Shown one piece after another: positions 38,528 to 46,556 of a stretch of 64,000 nucleotides of DNA. The stretch is from UBA4742 sp963734965 (GTDB lineage: Bacteria; Actinomycetota; Acidimicrobiia; Acidimicrobiales; Acidimicrobilacustridaceae). The translations under genes were made by a program, and so were the position numbers. The stretch covers positions 1,364,001 through 1,428,000 of the forward strand of contig CAVTJK010000004.1 in the NCBI GenBank assembly GCA_963734965.1, given 5' to 3'. Each line of letters opens with the position of its first letter. Position 1 is the first letter of the stretch. A model generated the notes under the pieces. The model was given only the letters and a program-made list of their open reading frames with translations, had not been told where the DNA came from and ran no database searches.

Positions 38528-40219
38528 ATGCATGATCTCGTGATCACCAACGGCACCGTCGTCGACGGGACCGGGCTCCCCGGGCAGCGGGCCGACGTGG
38601 CCGTCGATGGCGACCGGGTGGTGGCCGTCGGCCAGGTCGATGGCGAGGGGCGCCGCACCATCGACGCCGAGGGCTGCATCGTCACGCCCGGGTTCGTCGA
38701 CATCCACACCCACCTCGACGCCCAACTGGCCTGGGATCCGATGGGTTCGTCGTCGTGCTGGCACGGCGTGACCTCGGTCGTCCTCGGCAACTGCGGGGTG
38801 ACCTTCGCCCCCTGCAAGGAGGCCGACCGCGAAGAGCTGGCCGAGATGATGGAGTCGGTCGAGGACATCCCCGCCGACAGCATCATGGAGGGCCTGGCAT
38901 GGGACTGGTCGAGCTACGGCGAGTACCTCGACGCCGTCGAGCGTTGGCCCAAGGGGATCAACGTGGGCGGCATGGTCGGTCACTGCGCCGTGCGCGTCCA
39001 CGCCATGGGCGAGCGCAGCCTCACCGAGGAACCGGCCTCGGCCGACGACATCGCCCTCATGTGCGCGCTGGTCGACGAGGCCATCGGCGCCGGTGCCCTT
39101 GGGTTCTCGACCTCGCGCACGTTGCTGCACCGCGTCCCCGATGGCCGACCGGTCCCCGGGACCTGGGCCGCGGCTGACGAGCTGATGGCCATCGCCGGGG
39201 TCATGGGGAAGTGGAACCGGGGCGTGTTCGAGGCCGCCCCCCGTCTCGGCGAGCGCGACAGCGACGCCTACACCGCCACCCGGGCCGAGGTGGACATGAT
39301 GGCCGACATCACCGAGGCCACGGGGCGGCCGTGCACGTTCGGGTTGGCCCACAGCTTCCGTCGCGACGACCTCTATCGGCGAGTGCTCGAGTTCGTGAAC
39401 GAGCGCAACGCCACGGGCGCCAACGTCCGGCCCCAGACCACCGCCCGCGGCATCGGCCTGCTGTTCGGCCTCTCGCACCACACGCCGTTCGACAACGCCC
39501 GTCCGTGGAAGCGACTCCGCATGCTGTCGCTCGAGGAGCGGCTGGCCGTCCTACGCGATCCGGTGAGCCGCATGCAGCTGATCGAGGCCGGCCGCGACGC
39601 GCCGGGCCTCCAGTTCTTCGAGGGCGTGTACGTGCTCGACGAAGCGCACCTCGACTACGGTCACGATCCCGAGAACACCCTGGCCGCCGTGGCCGCCCGT
39701 CGCGGCGTCTCACCGGTCGAAGCGTTCATCGACCTGTCCCTCGAGACCAACGGTCGGGTCCTGCTCAACTTCCCCTTCCTCAACCAGCGTCTCGACGCCG
39801 TCGAGGAGATGCTCGGGGACCGCAACGTGGTGATGGGCCTGGCCGACGCCGGGGCCCACGTGGGTCAGATCATGGACGCCAGCCAACCCACGTTCTTCCT
39901 CAGCCAGTGGGTGCGCGAGCGCGGGTTGCTCCCGATCGAGGAGGGCATCCGCCGCTTGACCTCCGACACCGCGCAGCTGTTCGGCATCACCGATCGCGGC
40001 GTCCTGCAACCCGGCGCCTTCGCCGATCTCAACGTGATCGACGTCGACGGGCTCAAGCTCGGGCTGCCCGAGTACGTGCACGACTTCCCCGGCGGTGCCG
40101 GTCGCTACACGCAACGGGCCGAGGGGTATCGGGCCACGGTCGTCAACGGGCGCGTCGCCCTTCAGGACGGCGACCACACCGGCGACCTGGCCGGCGTCGT
40201 GCTGCGCAGCGGTCAGTAG
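38528..40219 (+). CDS. N-acyl-D-amino-acid deacylase family amidohydrolase
   Basis: A 563-residue member of the amidohydrolase superfamily. Metal-site motif HTHLDAQ (about residue 59), the D-aminoacylase-type cysteine in VLGNCGVTFAPC, and a later Asp in GLADAGAHVGQI are present. The beta-sandwich ends (LVITNGTVVDGTG, GAFADLNVIDVDGL) frame the barrel. Related actinobacterial proteins occur in catabolic clusters where the substrate is not a D-amino acid, so the name is a family label. The ATG has no obvious ribosome site; the upstream palindrome occupies that region. Confidence 0.87.
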   Translation: MHDLVITNGTVVDGTGLPGQRADVAVDGDRVVAVGQVDGEGRRTIDAEGCIVTPGFVDIHTHLDAQLAWDPMGSSSCWHGVTSVVLGNCGVTFAPCKEADREELAEMMESVEDIPADSIMEGLAWDWSSYGEYLDAVERWPKGINVGGMVGHCAVRVHAMGERSLTEEPASADDIALMCALVDEAIGAGALGFSTSRTLLHRVPDGRPVPGTWAAADELMAIAGVMGKWNRGVFEAAPRLGERDSDAYTATRAEVDMMADITEATGRPCTFGLAHSFRRDDLYRRVLEFVNERNATGANVRPQTTARGIGLLFGLSHHTPFDNARPWKRLRMLSLEERLAVLRDPVSRMQLIEAGRDAPGLQFFEGVYVLDEAHLDYGHDPENTLAAVAARRGVSPVEAFIDLSLETNGRVLLNFPFLNQRLDAVEEMLGDRNVVMGLADAGAHVGQIMDASQPTFFLSQWVRERGLLPIEEGIRRLTSDTAQLFGITDRGVLQPGAFADLNVIDVDGLKLGLPEYVHDFPGGAGRYTQRAEGYRATVVNGRVALQDGDHTGDLAGVVLRSGQ

Positions 40220-40262
40220 GTCGGGCGCACCGCCGGACGAGCTGACCGCTCGACGGCTGCCG

Positions 40263-41216
40263 TCAGTAGCCGACGGCCGGATCGACCAGATCCGGGAGCG
40301 GATGCCCGTCGACGTAGGCGTGCAGGTTGGTGATGAAGCGTTCGAGCATCACGTTGTAGGCGCCGGGCCAGCTCCACGAGTCGTGGGCGCTCAGACGCAC
40401 CTTCGGATGGGTGAACATCCAGTGCCCGTCAGGAAGGGGCTCGGGGTCGACGGCATCGAGCGACGCCATGGCGACGGTGCCGTCGTCGAGGGCGACGCGC
40501 AGCGCGTCCTGGTCGATGAGACCGCCGCGAGCGATGTTGACGAGATGGACGCCGGGCTTCATCAGCGCGAAGGCGTCGGCATCGATCATGTGGCGCGTCG
40601 CGGGAGTGAGCGGGGCCGCGATCACGACGTGGTCGGCGTCGACCAAGGCATCGCTCAGTCGGTCGACCTGCTCGACGCCCTCGACGCCGAGCGGCGCGTT
40701 GGTGCGGCGCAGGCCGCGGATCGTCATGGCGAACGGGCGCGCCCGTTCGGCCACCGCGGCACCGATCGACCCGAATCCGACGATGGCGAGGCGCTTGGCG
40801 AACAGCGTGCCGAGGCGCGGATCGGCCCTCCAGTCGGCGGGCGGCGCCTCGATCCAGGTCTCGGGCAGATGCTTCTCGAAGGCCAACATCGTCGCCAGCA
40901 CCCATTCCGAGATGGGGATGGCGCTGGCGCCGCGGGAGTTGGTGATCAGCAGGCCCTCTGGCAGCGCGTCGAAGCGGACCCCGTCGACGCCCGTGGCCAC
41001 GAAGTGGAGCCAGCGCGCACCCCGCCCCAACAGCTCGCCTGTGTTCTCCCCCCAGCCCGGGATGGTGAGGATGACATCGCCCGTCGCGTCGGCGGGCGGC
41101 GGTCCCTTCATCGGCACCGGGATCACCTCGACCCGATCGGCCAAGTCGTCGGGGACCCCGATGGCCGCCGCCCCCCCGAGGTGGCTGAGCACCCGCACGG
41201 TCGTCGGTCCGCTCAA
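40263..41216 (-). CDS. D-2-hydroxyacid dehydrogenase (NAD-binding)
   Basis: A 317-residue protein of the D-isomer-specific 2-hydroxyacid dehydrogenase family. The Rossmann motif is AIVGFGSIGAAVAERARPF. The catalytic Arg follows LVNIARGGLIDQDAL, with the Glu in DAVDPEPLPDG and the His in LSAHDSWSWP. It reduces 2-keto acids or oxidises D-hydroxyacids; the substrate cannot be read. It starts with TTG overlapping the SUFU gene stop by four bases (TTGA), which is a strong sign of translational coupling. Confidence 0.85.
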   Translation of the reverse strand: MSGPTTVRVLSHLGGAAAIGVPDDLADRVEVIPVPMKGPPPADATGDVILTIPGWGENTGELLGRGARWLHFVATGVDGVRFDALPEGLLITNSRGASAIPISEWVLATMLAFEKHLPETWIEAPPADWRADPRLGTLFAKRLAIVGFGSIGAAVAERARPFAMTIRGLRRTNAPLGVEGVEQVDRLSDALVDADHVVIAAPLTPATRHMIDADAFALMKPGVHLVNIARGGLIDQDALRVALDDGTVAMASLDAVDPEPLPDGHWMFTHPKVRLSAHDSWSWPGAYNVMLERFITNLHAYVDGHPLPDLVDPAVGY

Positions 41217-41851
41217 AACTTGTCCGGTTGGTCGGGATCGACCGTGGGTCCGAGCGGCGGTCGGCGCACATCGGTGACGGCCAATCCCTCGTCGGCCAGG
41301 CCACGGAGGAACTCGCGGACACCGACGGCGCGATCGGGCTGGCGACGCAGCGCCTCGAGCTCGCTCTGATGCAGCGGGATGGCCTGGACGAGCACCACCT
41401 CGTGGCCGTCCACCGCGAAGATGGCGTCCTCGTCGGTGATGAGCTGATGCCAGAGCACGAAGGACTCCATCGGCGACTCGTCGCTGATCACCTCACCGAT
41501 CTCGATCGTGTCACCGGGCAGGAACACCGATGTCTTGCGCACCCGATCGCCGATGTCGGCCAGCGCCCAGGCCCATCGGGCGTCAACCGAGTCGACGCAG
41601 ATGGCCAGTTCCGGCCGCAGGCCGCCCCACAGCGGGTTGGCCACCGCCGAGATGCCGAAGGTGAAGCCGAGGAGGGTGCCGGCCTGCGGGCAGTCCATGT
41701 AGCGGATGGACAGCACCGGCTGATCGTCGCCGCTGGGCTCGCTCACGTACTCGTAGACCCCGGCCACGCCCGCCTGCTCGTCCAGCCACCGGAGGTAGGA
41801 CTCGAGGGTCGAGCGGGTGACGGCCTCGACCGGCCAGGGCGGACCCTTCAT
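41213..41851 (-). CDS. Suppressor-of-fused (SUFU) domain-like protein
   Basis: A 212-residue protein whose layout fits bacterial SUFU-like proteins: a strand-helix start (STLESYLRWLDEQAG), LGFTFGISAVANPLWGGLRPELAICVDS in the middle, a long DTIEIGEVISDESPMESFVL stretch and VVLVQAIPLHQSELEALRR near the end. In other bacteria this domain often acts as an immunity protein to polymorphic toxins. No toxin gene is visible here; instead it is coupled to a hydroxyacid dehydrogenase. The family call is moderate and the function unknown. Confidence 0.65.
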   Translation of the reverse strand: MKGPPWPVEAVTRSTLESYLRWLDEQAGVAGVYEYVSEPSGDDQPVLSIRYMDCPQAGTLLGFTFGISAVANPLWGGLRPELAICVDSVDARWAWALADIGDRVRKTSVFLPGDTIEIGEVISDESPMESFVLWHQLITDEDAIFAVDGHEVVLVQAIPLHQSELEALRRQPDRAVGVREFLRGLADEGLAVTDVRRPPLGPTVDPDQPDKF

Positions 41852-41909
41852 AGGGCGCCGAGGTTACGGCCCGCGTGCGGTTCGTGCTGCACCGACCTCC
41901 ACCCCGGTA

Positions 41910-41925
41910 GTTAGCACTGCTAAAC
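41910..41925. promoter_or_regulatory. Probable MarR operator GTTAGCA-C-TGCTAAAC
   Basis: A near-perfect inverted repeat with a one-base centre, AT-rich against its surroundings, lies 37 bases upstream of the marR start. MarR proteins commonly bind such short palindromes in their own promoter. Confidence 0.65.
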
Positions 41926-41962
41926 AGTTGGGAAGCGCCCGTCCTGCGGATCGAGGATCGCC

Positions 41963-42442
41963 ATGGCCACCACCCCCCGTCCCGCCCCGAAGCGACCTGC
42001 TCGCCGCGACGGCGGCCCCGGGCTCGATGACGACCTGGTCACGCGCACCCGACTGGCGGTGCTGCGGGTGTCGCGGCGGCTGCGCCAACAGGTCAGTCCG
42101 GGGATCACCCCATCGCAGCAGTCGGCCCTGGCCGCCATCGAGTCCCGCGGGCCGCTGACCCTCGGCGAGCTGGCCGCCTACGAGAACGTGCAGCCTCCGT
42201 CGATCACCCGAATCGTCGGCAACCTCGAGGCGACGGGCCTGGTCGAGCGCACCAGCGACGAGAACGATCGCCGGGTGAGCCTGGTGCAGATCACCGACGC
42301 CGGCCAGGCCGAGCTCGGGGCCATCCGCAGCCAGCGCAACGCCTGGCTGGCCCAGCGCCTGGCCACCCTCGACGAGGACGACCTGTCCCAGCTCCGCGCC
42401 GCCCTGGCCGTGTTCGACAAGATCCTCGAGCTGGACGAGTAG
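41963..42442 (+). CDS. MarR-family transcriptional regulator
   Basis: A 159-residue regulator with the winged helix of the MarR family: LTLGELAAYENVQPPSITRIVGNLEATGLVER, then the wing RTSDENDRRVSLVQITDAGQAEL. It probably represses its own promoter through the palindrome upstream. The effector and other targets are unknown; the divergent SUFU-dehydrogenase pair is the obvious candidate. ATG 41963 gives a basic N-terminus of about 20 residues before the domain. Confidence 0.92.
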   Translation: MATTPRPAPKRPARRDGGPGLDDDLVTRTRLAVLRVSRRLRQQVSPGITPSQQSALAAIESRGPLTLGELAAYENVQPPSITRIVGNLEATGLVERTSDENDRRVSLVQITDAGQAELGAIRSQRNAWLAQRLATLDEDDLSQLRAALAVFDKILELDE

Positions 42443-42444
42443 CC

Positions 42445-42593
42445 GCCCGCTCCAACCACGCTTCCGGCGGCAGATCACCACCCGCGAGGTGGCCATCTGC
42501 CGCCGCGATGGGCGAGAGCCCGCCCCAACCGCGCTTCCGGCGGCAGATCACCACCCGCGAGGTGGCCATCTGCCGCCGCGATGGGCGGGAGCC
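42445..42593. repeat. Two tandem 73-bp hairpin repeats
   Basis: Two copies (42445-42517 and 42518 to about 42593) differ at only a few bases. Each contains an 11-bp perfect inverted repeat (CGGCGGCAGAT / ATCTGCCGCCG; 42465-42475 with 42495-42505, and 42538-42548 with 42568-42578) around an inner CCACC/GGTGG stem. They fill the gap between marR and the convergent small gene. REP/BIME-like or a double bidirectional terminator. Confidence 0.9.
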
Positions 42594-42619
42594 AGAGGGC
42601 GAGGAGGGGGCGCGGGCGA

Positions 42620-43096
42620 CTAGATGTCGTCGAGGGTGAAGGAGCCGCCGGCCGGTGGGGCCGGCGCCGCGGGTGCGGGGGCAGCCGGGGGCGGAGGCGC
42701 CTCGGGGGCGACGGGGGCCTCGGCGGCGGCCGGCGGAGCAGGAGCAGCCGGCGGTGCGGGAGGGGCCGGGGGCGCGGGGGCGGCGGGAGCCTCGGCGCCG
42801 GGTGGGGCCGGGGGTGGCGGGGCGGCCGGGGGCGGAGGCGGCGGGGCGGCGGCGGTCTTCAGGGCCACGTCGACGGGCTGGCCGGCCGCGGCCATCTCGG
42901 TGAGCTCGGCCTCGATGCGCGCCCACTCGTCGGCGTCGTTGGGGCCGGCCTGACCGATCTTGGCCGCCCAGGTGAGGGCGCCGAGGTCGTGGAGGAGGTT
43001 GGCCGCGCTGTGCGTGGCCTTGGCGTTGCTGACACTCGAGTTGATCGAGTTGCTCAGGCTGTTGGCGCCCTTCTTGACGTCGTCGAGAAATCCCAT
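42620..43096 (-). CDS. Small protein with Pro/Ala-rich tail, upstream partner AIM24
   Basis: A 158-residue protein. The N-terminal 70 or so residues form a helical domain (MGFLDDVKKGANSLSNSINS, ASANLLHDL-like segment, DEWARIEAELTEM). The rest is a long disordered stretch of Pro and Ala ending GGSFTLDDI. No signal or membrane segment is visible. ATG 43096 has AGGAA eight bases upstream; the longer frame is rejected. It lies 28 bases after the AIM24-like gene and is likely co-transcribed. The function is unknown; the tail suggests a scaffold or phase-separating partner, which is speculation. Confidence 0.7.
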   Translation of the reverse strand: MGFLDDVKKGANSLSNSINSSVSNAKATHSAANLLHDLGALTWAAKIGQAGPNDADEWARIEAELTEMAAAGQPVDVALKTAAAPPPPPPAAPPPPAPPGAEAPAAPAPPAPPAPPAAPAPPAAAEAPVAPEAPPPPAAPAPAAPAPPAGGSFTLDDI

Positions 43097-43124
43097 GGGT
43101 GGCGTTCCTTCCGTCGCGGGCGGC

Positions 43125-43934
43125 TCAGCCCTTCGAAGTGCCGAAGATACCGCCGGTGATGCCGACGTTGTCATCCTGGCCCCTCCGGGCGAAGAGCGCA
43201 TTGGCCATGCCGTCATAGGTCATGGACTGCAGGATCACCGTGCCCTCACCCGACAGCGTGGCCACGCTGAGTCCGGAGCCGGCGAACATGGCTCCCATCA
43301 CCGTCTGGGCGTTCAGCGCACCAACGCGCTTCATCTCGTAGGTGATCGAGTCCTGGAAGGCCACCACGCAGCCGGTGTCGACCTCGATGGTGCCGCCGTA
43401 CTTGGCCGGGTTGAGCTCGATGAAGTTGCCGGCGCCGGCGATCACGAGCGTGCCCACGCCGGTGAACTTCTCGAGCACGAAGCCCTCACCGCTCTTGCGC
43501 CCGACCTTCGAACCCTGGAACGCGATGTCGAAGTCGACGGTGCTCTCGGCGCACACGAAGGCGTCCTTCTCGGCCGTCCACCCGCCGACGCCGTCGAGCT
43601 CGATGGCGCGCATCGTGCCCGGCAGCGTGCCGGCGAACGCGACCAGACCTGATCCGCCGGTGGCGGTGAAGTGCTGGAAGGCGACGCTCTCCCCCGCCAG
43701 GTGGCGCTTGCCCATCTCGACGCCCGTCTTGAGAGCCTTGTTGAGCAGACCCGAGGCTCCCGGCGGGGCCGGCGCCGCGCCGTCCGGGTCGCCCTTGCTC
43801 AACCGGGTCTCGACGCCGACGTTGACCGTCTTCCAGAGGAACTTGCCCGCCTCGGCGTAGACGCGTTGGCCCTCGTCGAGTTGGAACACGATCATCTGCA
43901 TCGACTCGCCCTGGATCTTGTGGGCCAGCGTCAT
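43125..43934 (-). CDS. AIM24 family protein (TIGR00266-like)
   Basis: A 269-residue beta-rich protein of the AIM24/TIGR00266 family. It opens KIQGESMQMIVFQLDEGQRVYAEAGKF. Further typical parts are LAGESVAFQHFTATG, GTMRAIELDG, FVLEKFTGVGTLVIAGAGNFIEL and GCVVAFQDSITYEM. The bacterial function is not known; mitochondrial AIM24 helps cristae organisation. ATG 43934 has GGAGGA six bases upstream. It appears to head a two-gene unit with the Pro/Ala-rich small protein. Confidence 0.85.
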   Translation of the reverse strand: MTLAHKIQGESMQMIVFQLDEGQRVYAEAGKFLWKTVNVGVETRLSKGDPDGAAPAPPGASGLLNKALKTGVEMGKRHLAGESVAFQHFTATGGSGLVAFAGTLPGTMRAIELDGVGGWTAEKDAFVCAESTVDFDIAFQGSKVGRKSGEGFVLEKFTGVGTLVIAGAGNFIELNPAKYGGTIEVDTGCVVAFQDSITYEMKRVGALNAQTVMGAMFAGSGLSVATLSGEGTVILQSMTYDGMANALFARRGQDDNVGITGGIFGTSKG

Positions 43935-44123
43935 GGTCTTCCTCCGTGCCGAGATGGTGGGCGACAGCCCGGTGATCGTACCGAACGGCGTTGCGGGCGA
44001 TCCCGTCGAGCATCCCCAGCCCCATGAGGTCGTCGCCCCGATGGGGCGACGCCCGACCTCGGCCCGACCAGCCCACCCATCGGCCTGGGGTGGTCGCGCG
44101 ACGCGGCAGTAGCCTTTGACGCC

Positions 44124-44552
44124 ATGCCCGACTTCCTGTCCGCGGAGTGGATCGACGCCATGGCAGCGGCGGCCTCGACCGCGGCGGTCGGTCCCGCCGG
44201 CGGCGACCTCGTGGTCCAGCACGTCGTCACCGGCGCCTCGACGGGTGAGGTGGCGTGGGTCGTGCGGGTACAGGACGGCAAGCTGAGCGTCGACACCGGC
44301 CACGATCCCGACCCGTCGATCACCTTCACGCTCGACGCGGCCACGGCGGCCGCCATCCAGTCCGGTCACCAGAGCGCTCAAGCGGCCTTCATGTCCGGTC
44401 GGCTGCGCCTGGATGGCGACGTCGGGGTGCTGGTGGCCCAGCAGGGCACGCTGCTCGCGCTCGACGACGTGTTCGCGTCCGTGCGGGCGGCGACGACCTA
44501 CCCGCCAGGGTCGGTCGCGGCCACGGTCCGAACCGAGGCCGCGGATGCCTGA
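44124..44552 (+). CDS. SCP2 sterol-carrier domain protein
   Basis: A 142-residue single-domain protein with the SCP2 pattern: FLSAEWIDAMAAAAST at the start, then SITFTLDAATAAAIQSGHQSAQAAFMSGRLRLDGDVGVLV, matching the 'G...a..aFm.GklkieGD' signature. Such domains bind lipids or CoA esters. Its end overlaps the start of the glycosylase gene by eight bases, so translation is coupled, although no functional link is obvious. Confidence 0.8.
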   Translation: MPDFLSAEWIDAMAAAASTAAVGPAGGDLVVQHVVTGASTGEVAWVVRVQDGKLSVDTGHDPDPSITFTLDAATAAAIQSGHQSAQAAFMSGRLRLDGDVGVLVAQQGTLLALDDVFASVRAATTYPPGSVAATVRTEAADA

Positions 44553-45407
44553 GCTGCCCGAGCTGCAGGCCCACGCCGAGCGCCTGACCGCAGGACTTCG
44601 GTGGACTGGTGCTCGCCGGCTTCCGACCGATCGCCTTCACCGCGCTCAAGACGTTCGCCCCGCCGCCCGAACAGGCCGTCGGTGTGGCGCTCGACGACGT
44701 GGGCCGGCGGGGCAAGTACCTGCTGGCCCGACTTCGACGCCACCACCTTCGTCGTCCACCTCATGCAGGGCGGACGGCTGCGACCCGACGACAAGCAGTC
44801 GGCCAAACCTCGGGGTGGGCTGGCCCGATGGACGTTCGTGCCGGCCGATGCCGACCACGTCGGTCCACCGCCGGCGCTGTTGCTGACCGAGGCCGGCACC
44901 GAGAAGCGGGCCGGGGTGTGGGTGCGCGAGGGCGAGCTCGAAGGCCAGGAACCACTCGAGGGGCTCGGCCCCGATGCCGACACCCTCGACGCCGCTGCTC
45001 TGGGCGCGATCTGCTCGGCCCACTCGATGCGCCTGCACGGCATGCTCCGCGACCAACGGGCCCTGGCCGGCATCGGTCGCCGCCTGGCCAACGAGGTGTG
45101 CCATCGCGCCAAGCTGTCGCCGTTCGCCAACGCCTCCAAGCTCGACGACGACGAGGTGGCGCGGCTGGCCGCCGCCATCCACTCGTGCATCGACGAGTCG
45201 CTGACCTATGAGCGCACCCGTGACGACATGAGCTCGTCGAAGGAGCGGCCCGGCGAGGTCCACCATCGCACCGGCGAGACCTGCCCCGTGTGCGGCGACG
45301 TGGTCCGCGAGGTCGAGTACTCGCGCTACACGGTCAACTACTGCGCGACCTGCCAGACCGGCGGCAAGGTGCTGGCCGACAACACGACCAGCAAGTTCCT
45401 CAAGTAG
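44545..45407 (+). CDS. Fpg/Nei-type DNA glycosylase (two frameshifts)
   Basis: About 287 residues after repair. It opens MPELPELQAHAERL, where Pro2 is the catalytic nucleophile and Glu3 is conserved. It continues GRRGKYLLA with the conserved Lys and ends with the H2TH helix region and a CxxC-X16-CxxC zinc finger (CPVCGD...CATCQTGGKVL). It removes oxidised bases from DNA. The frame breaks at about 44595 and about 44731; the three pieces join into a normal protein. Whether Fpg or Nei cannot be decided by eye. Confidence 0.85.
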
Positions 45408-45426
45408 CCGCCGACCGCGGCGCCGG

Positions 45427-46415
45427 TCAGATGAGGCCGAGCTCGGCCACCATGTCACGTTCCTCGACCAGCTCGGCGACCGACTGGTCGATCTTGCCCC
45501 GCGAGTAGTCGTCCAGGTCGAGCCCACCGACGATGGAGTACGCCCCGTCCGACGTCGTCACCGGGAACGACGACATGAGCCCGTCGGGCACGTCGTAGCT
45601 GCCGTCGCTCGGGATGGCCATGGACACCCAGTCGCCGTCGGCCGTGCCCGTGACCCAGCTGTGCACGTGATCGATGGCGGCGTTGGCCGCCGACGCCGCG
45701 CTCGAGAGGCCCCGGGCCTCGATGATGGCCGCGCCCGCGCTGCTGCACGGTCGGAAGGAAGGTGCCGTCGATCCACGCCTGATCGCCGACCAGCTCGGCC
45801 GCGTTCTTGCCGTTGACCTCGGCATGGAACAGGTCGGGGTACTGGGTGGCCGAGTGGTTGCCCCAGATCGTCATCTTGGTGATGTCGTTCACGGTGGCGT
45901 CGACCTTGGTCGCCAGCTGGGCCATGGCCCGGTTGTGGTCGAGACGGGTCATGGCCGTGAACCGGCTCGCGAGCGATGCCCGGCGCGTTGTTCATGGCGA
46001 TCAGCGCGTTGGTGTTGGCCGGGTTGCCGACGACGAGGATGCGAACGTCAGCGGCGGCGTTGTCGCTCAGGGCCTTGCCCTGGACGGTGAAGATGGCCCC
46101 GTTCACCTCGAGCAGCTGCTGGCGCTCCATCCCCTTGGAGCGCGGGCGGGAGCCGACGAGCAGCGCATAGTTCACATCCCCGAAGGCGACGTTGGGATCG
46201 TCGGTCTGCTCGATGCCCGCCAGCAGCGGGAAGGCGCAGTCGTCGAGCTCCATGGCCACGCCCTCGAGGGCGTCGAGGGCCGGCGTGATCTCGAGCAGCT
46301 GGAGGATCACCGGCTGGTCATGGCCGAGCATGTCGCCACTGGCGATGCGGAACAGGAGGCTGTAGCCGATCTGGCCGGCGGCCCCGGTGACAGCGACGCG
46401 GACGGGGGTCTTCAC
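45427..46415 (-). CDS. mdh: Malate dehydrogenase (two frameshifts)
   Basis: The citric acid cycle enzyme, about 329 residues, NAD-dependent. The N-terminal motif VAVTGAAGQIGYSLLFRIASG and LEGVAMELDDCAFPLL identify the cytosolic-type MDH. The catalytic pair appears as TRLDHNRA and IWGNHSATQYPD. The frame shifts near 45965 and near 45735 (one extra C after CGCGGG). The final part SAASAANAAIDHVHSWV and DGLMSSFPVTT is in the third frame. Intact flanks and the enzyme's core role favour sequencing error. Confidence 0.92.
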
Positions 46416-46556
46416 AGTGCAGAACGCTCCTGGGGAGGCTTCGGGATCACGCGCCAGAATCTACCTACGCGGCCCGCCCGATCTTCAATCCGGGACCGTC
46501 ACAACCAATGGCTCCGTCCAGGACCGAGTGCGGGCCCGACGATCGAGCCACGACGC

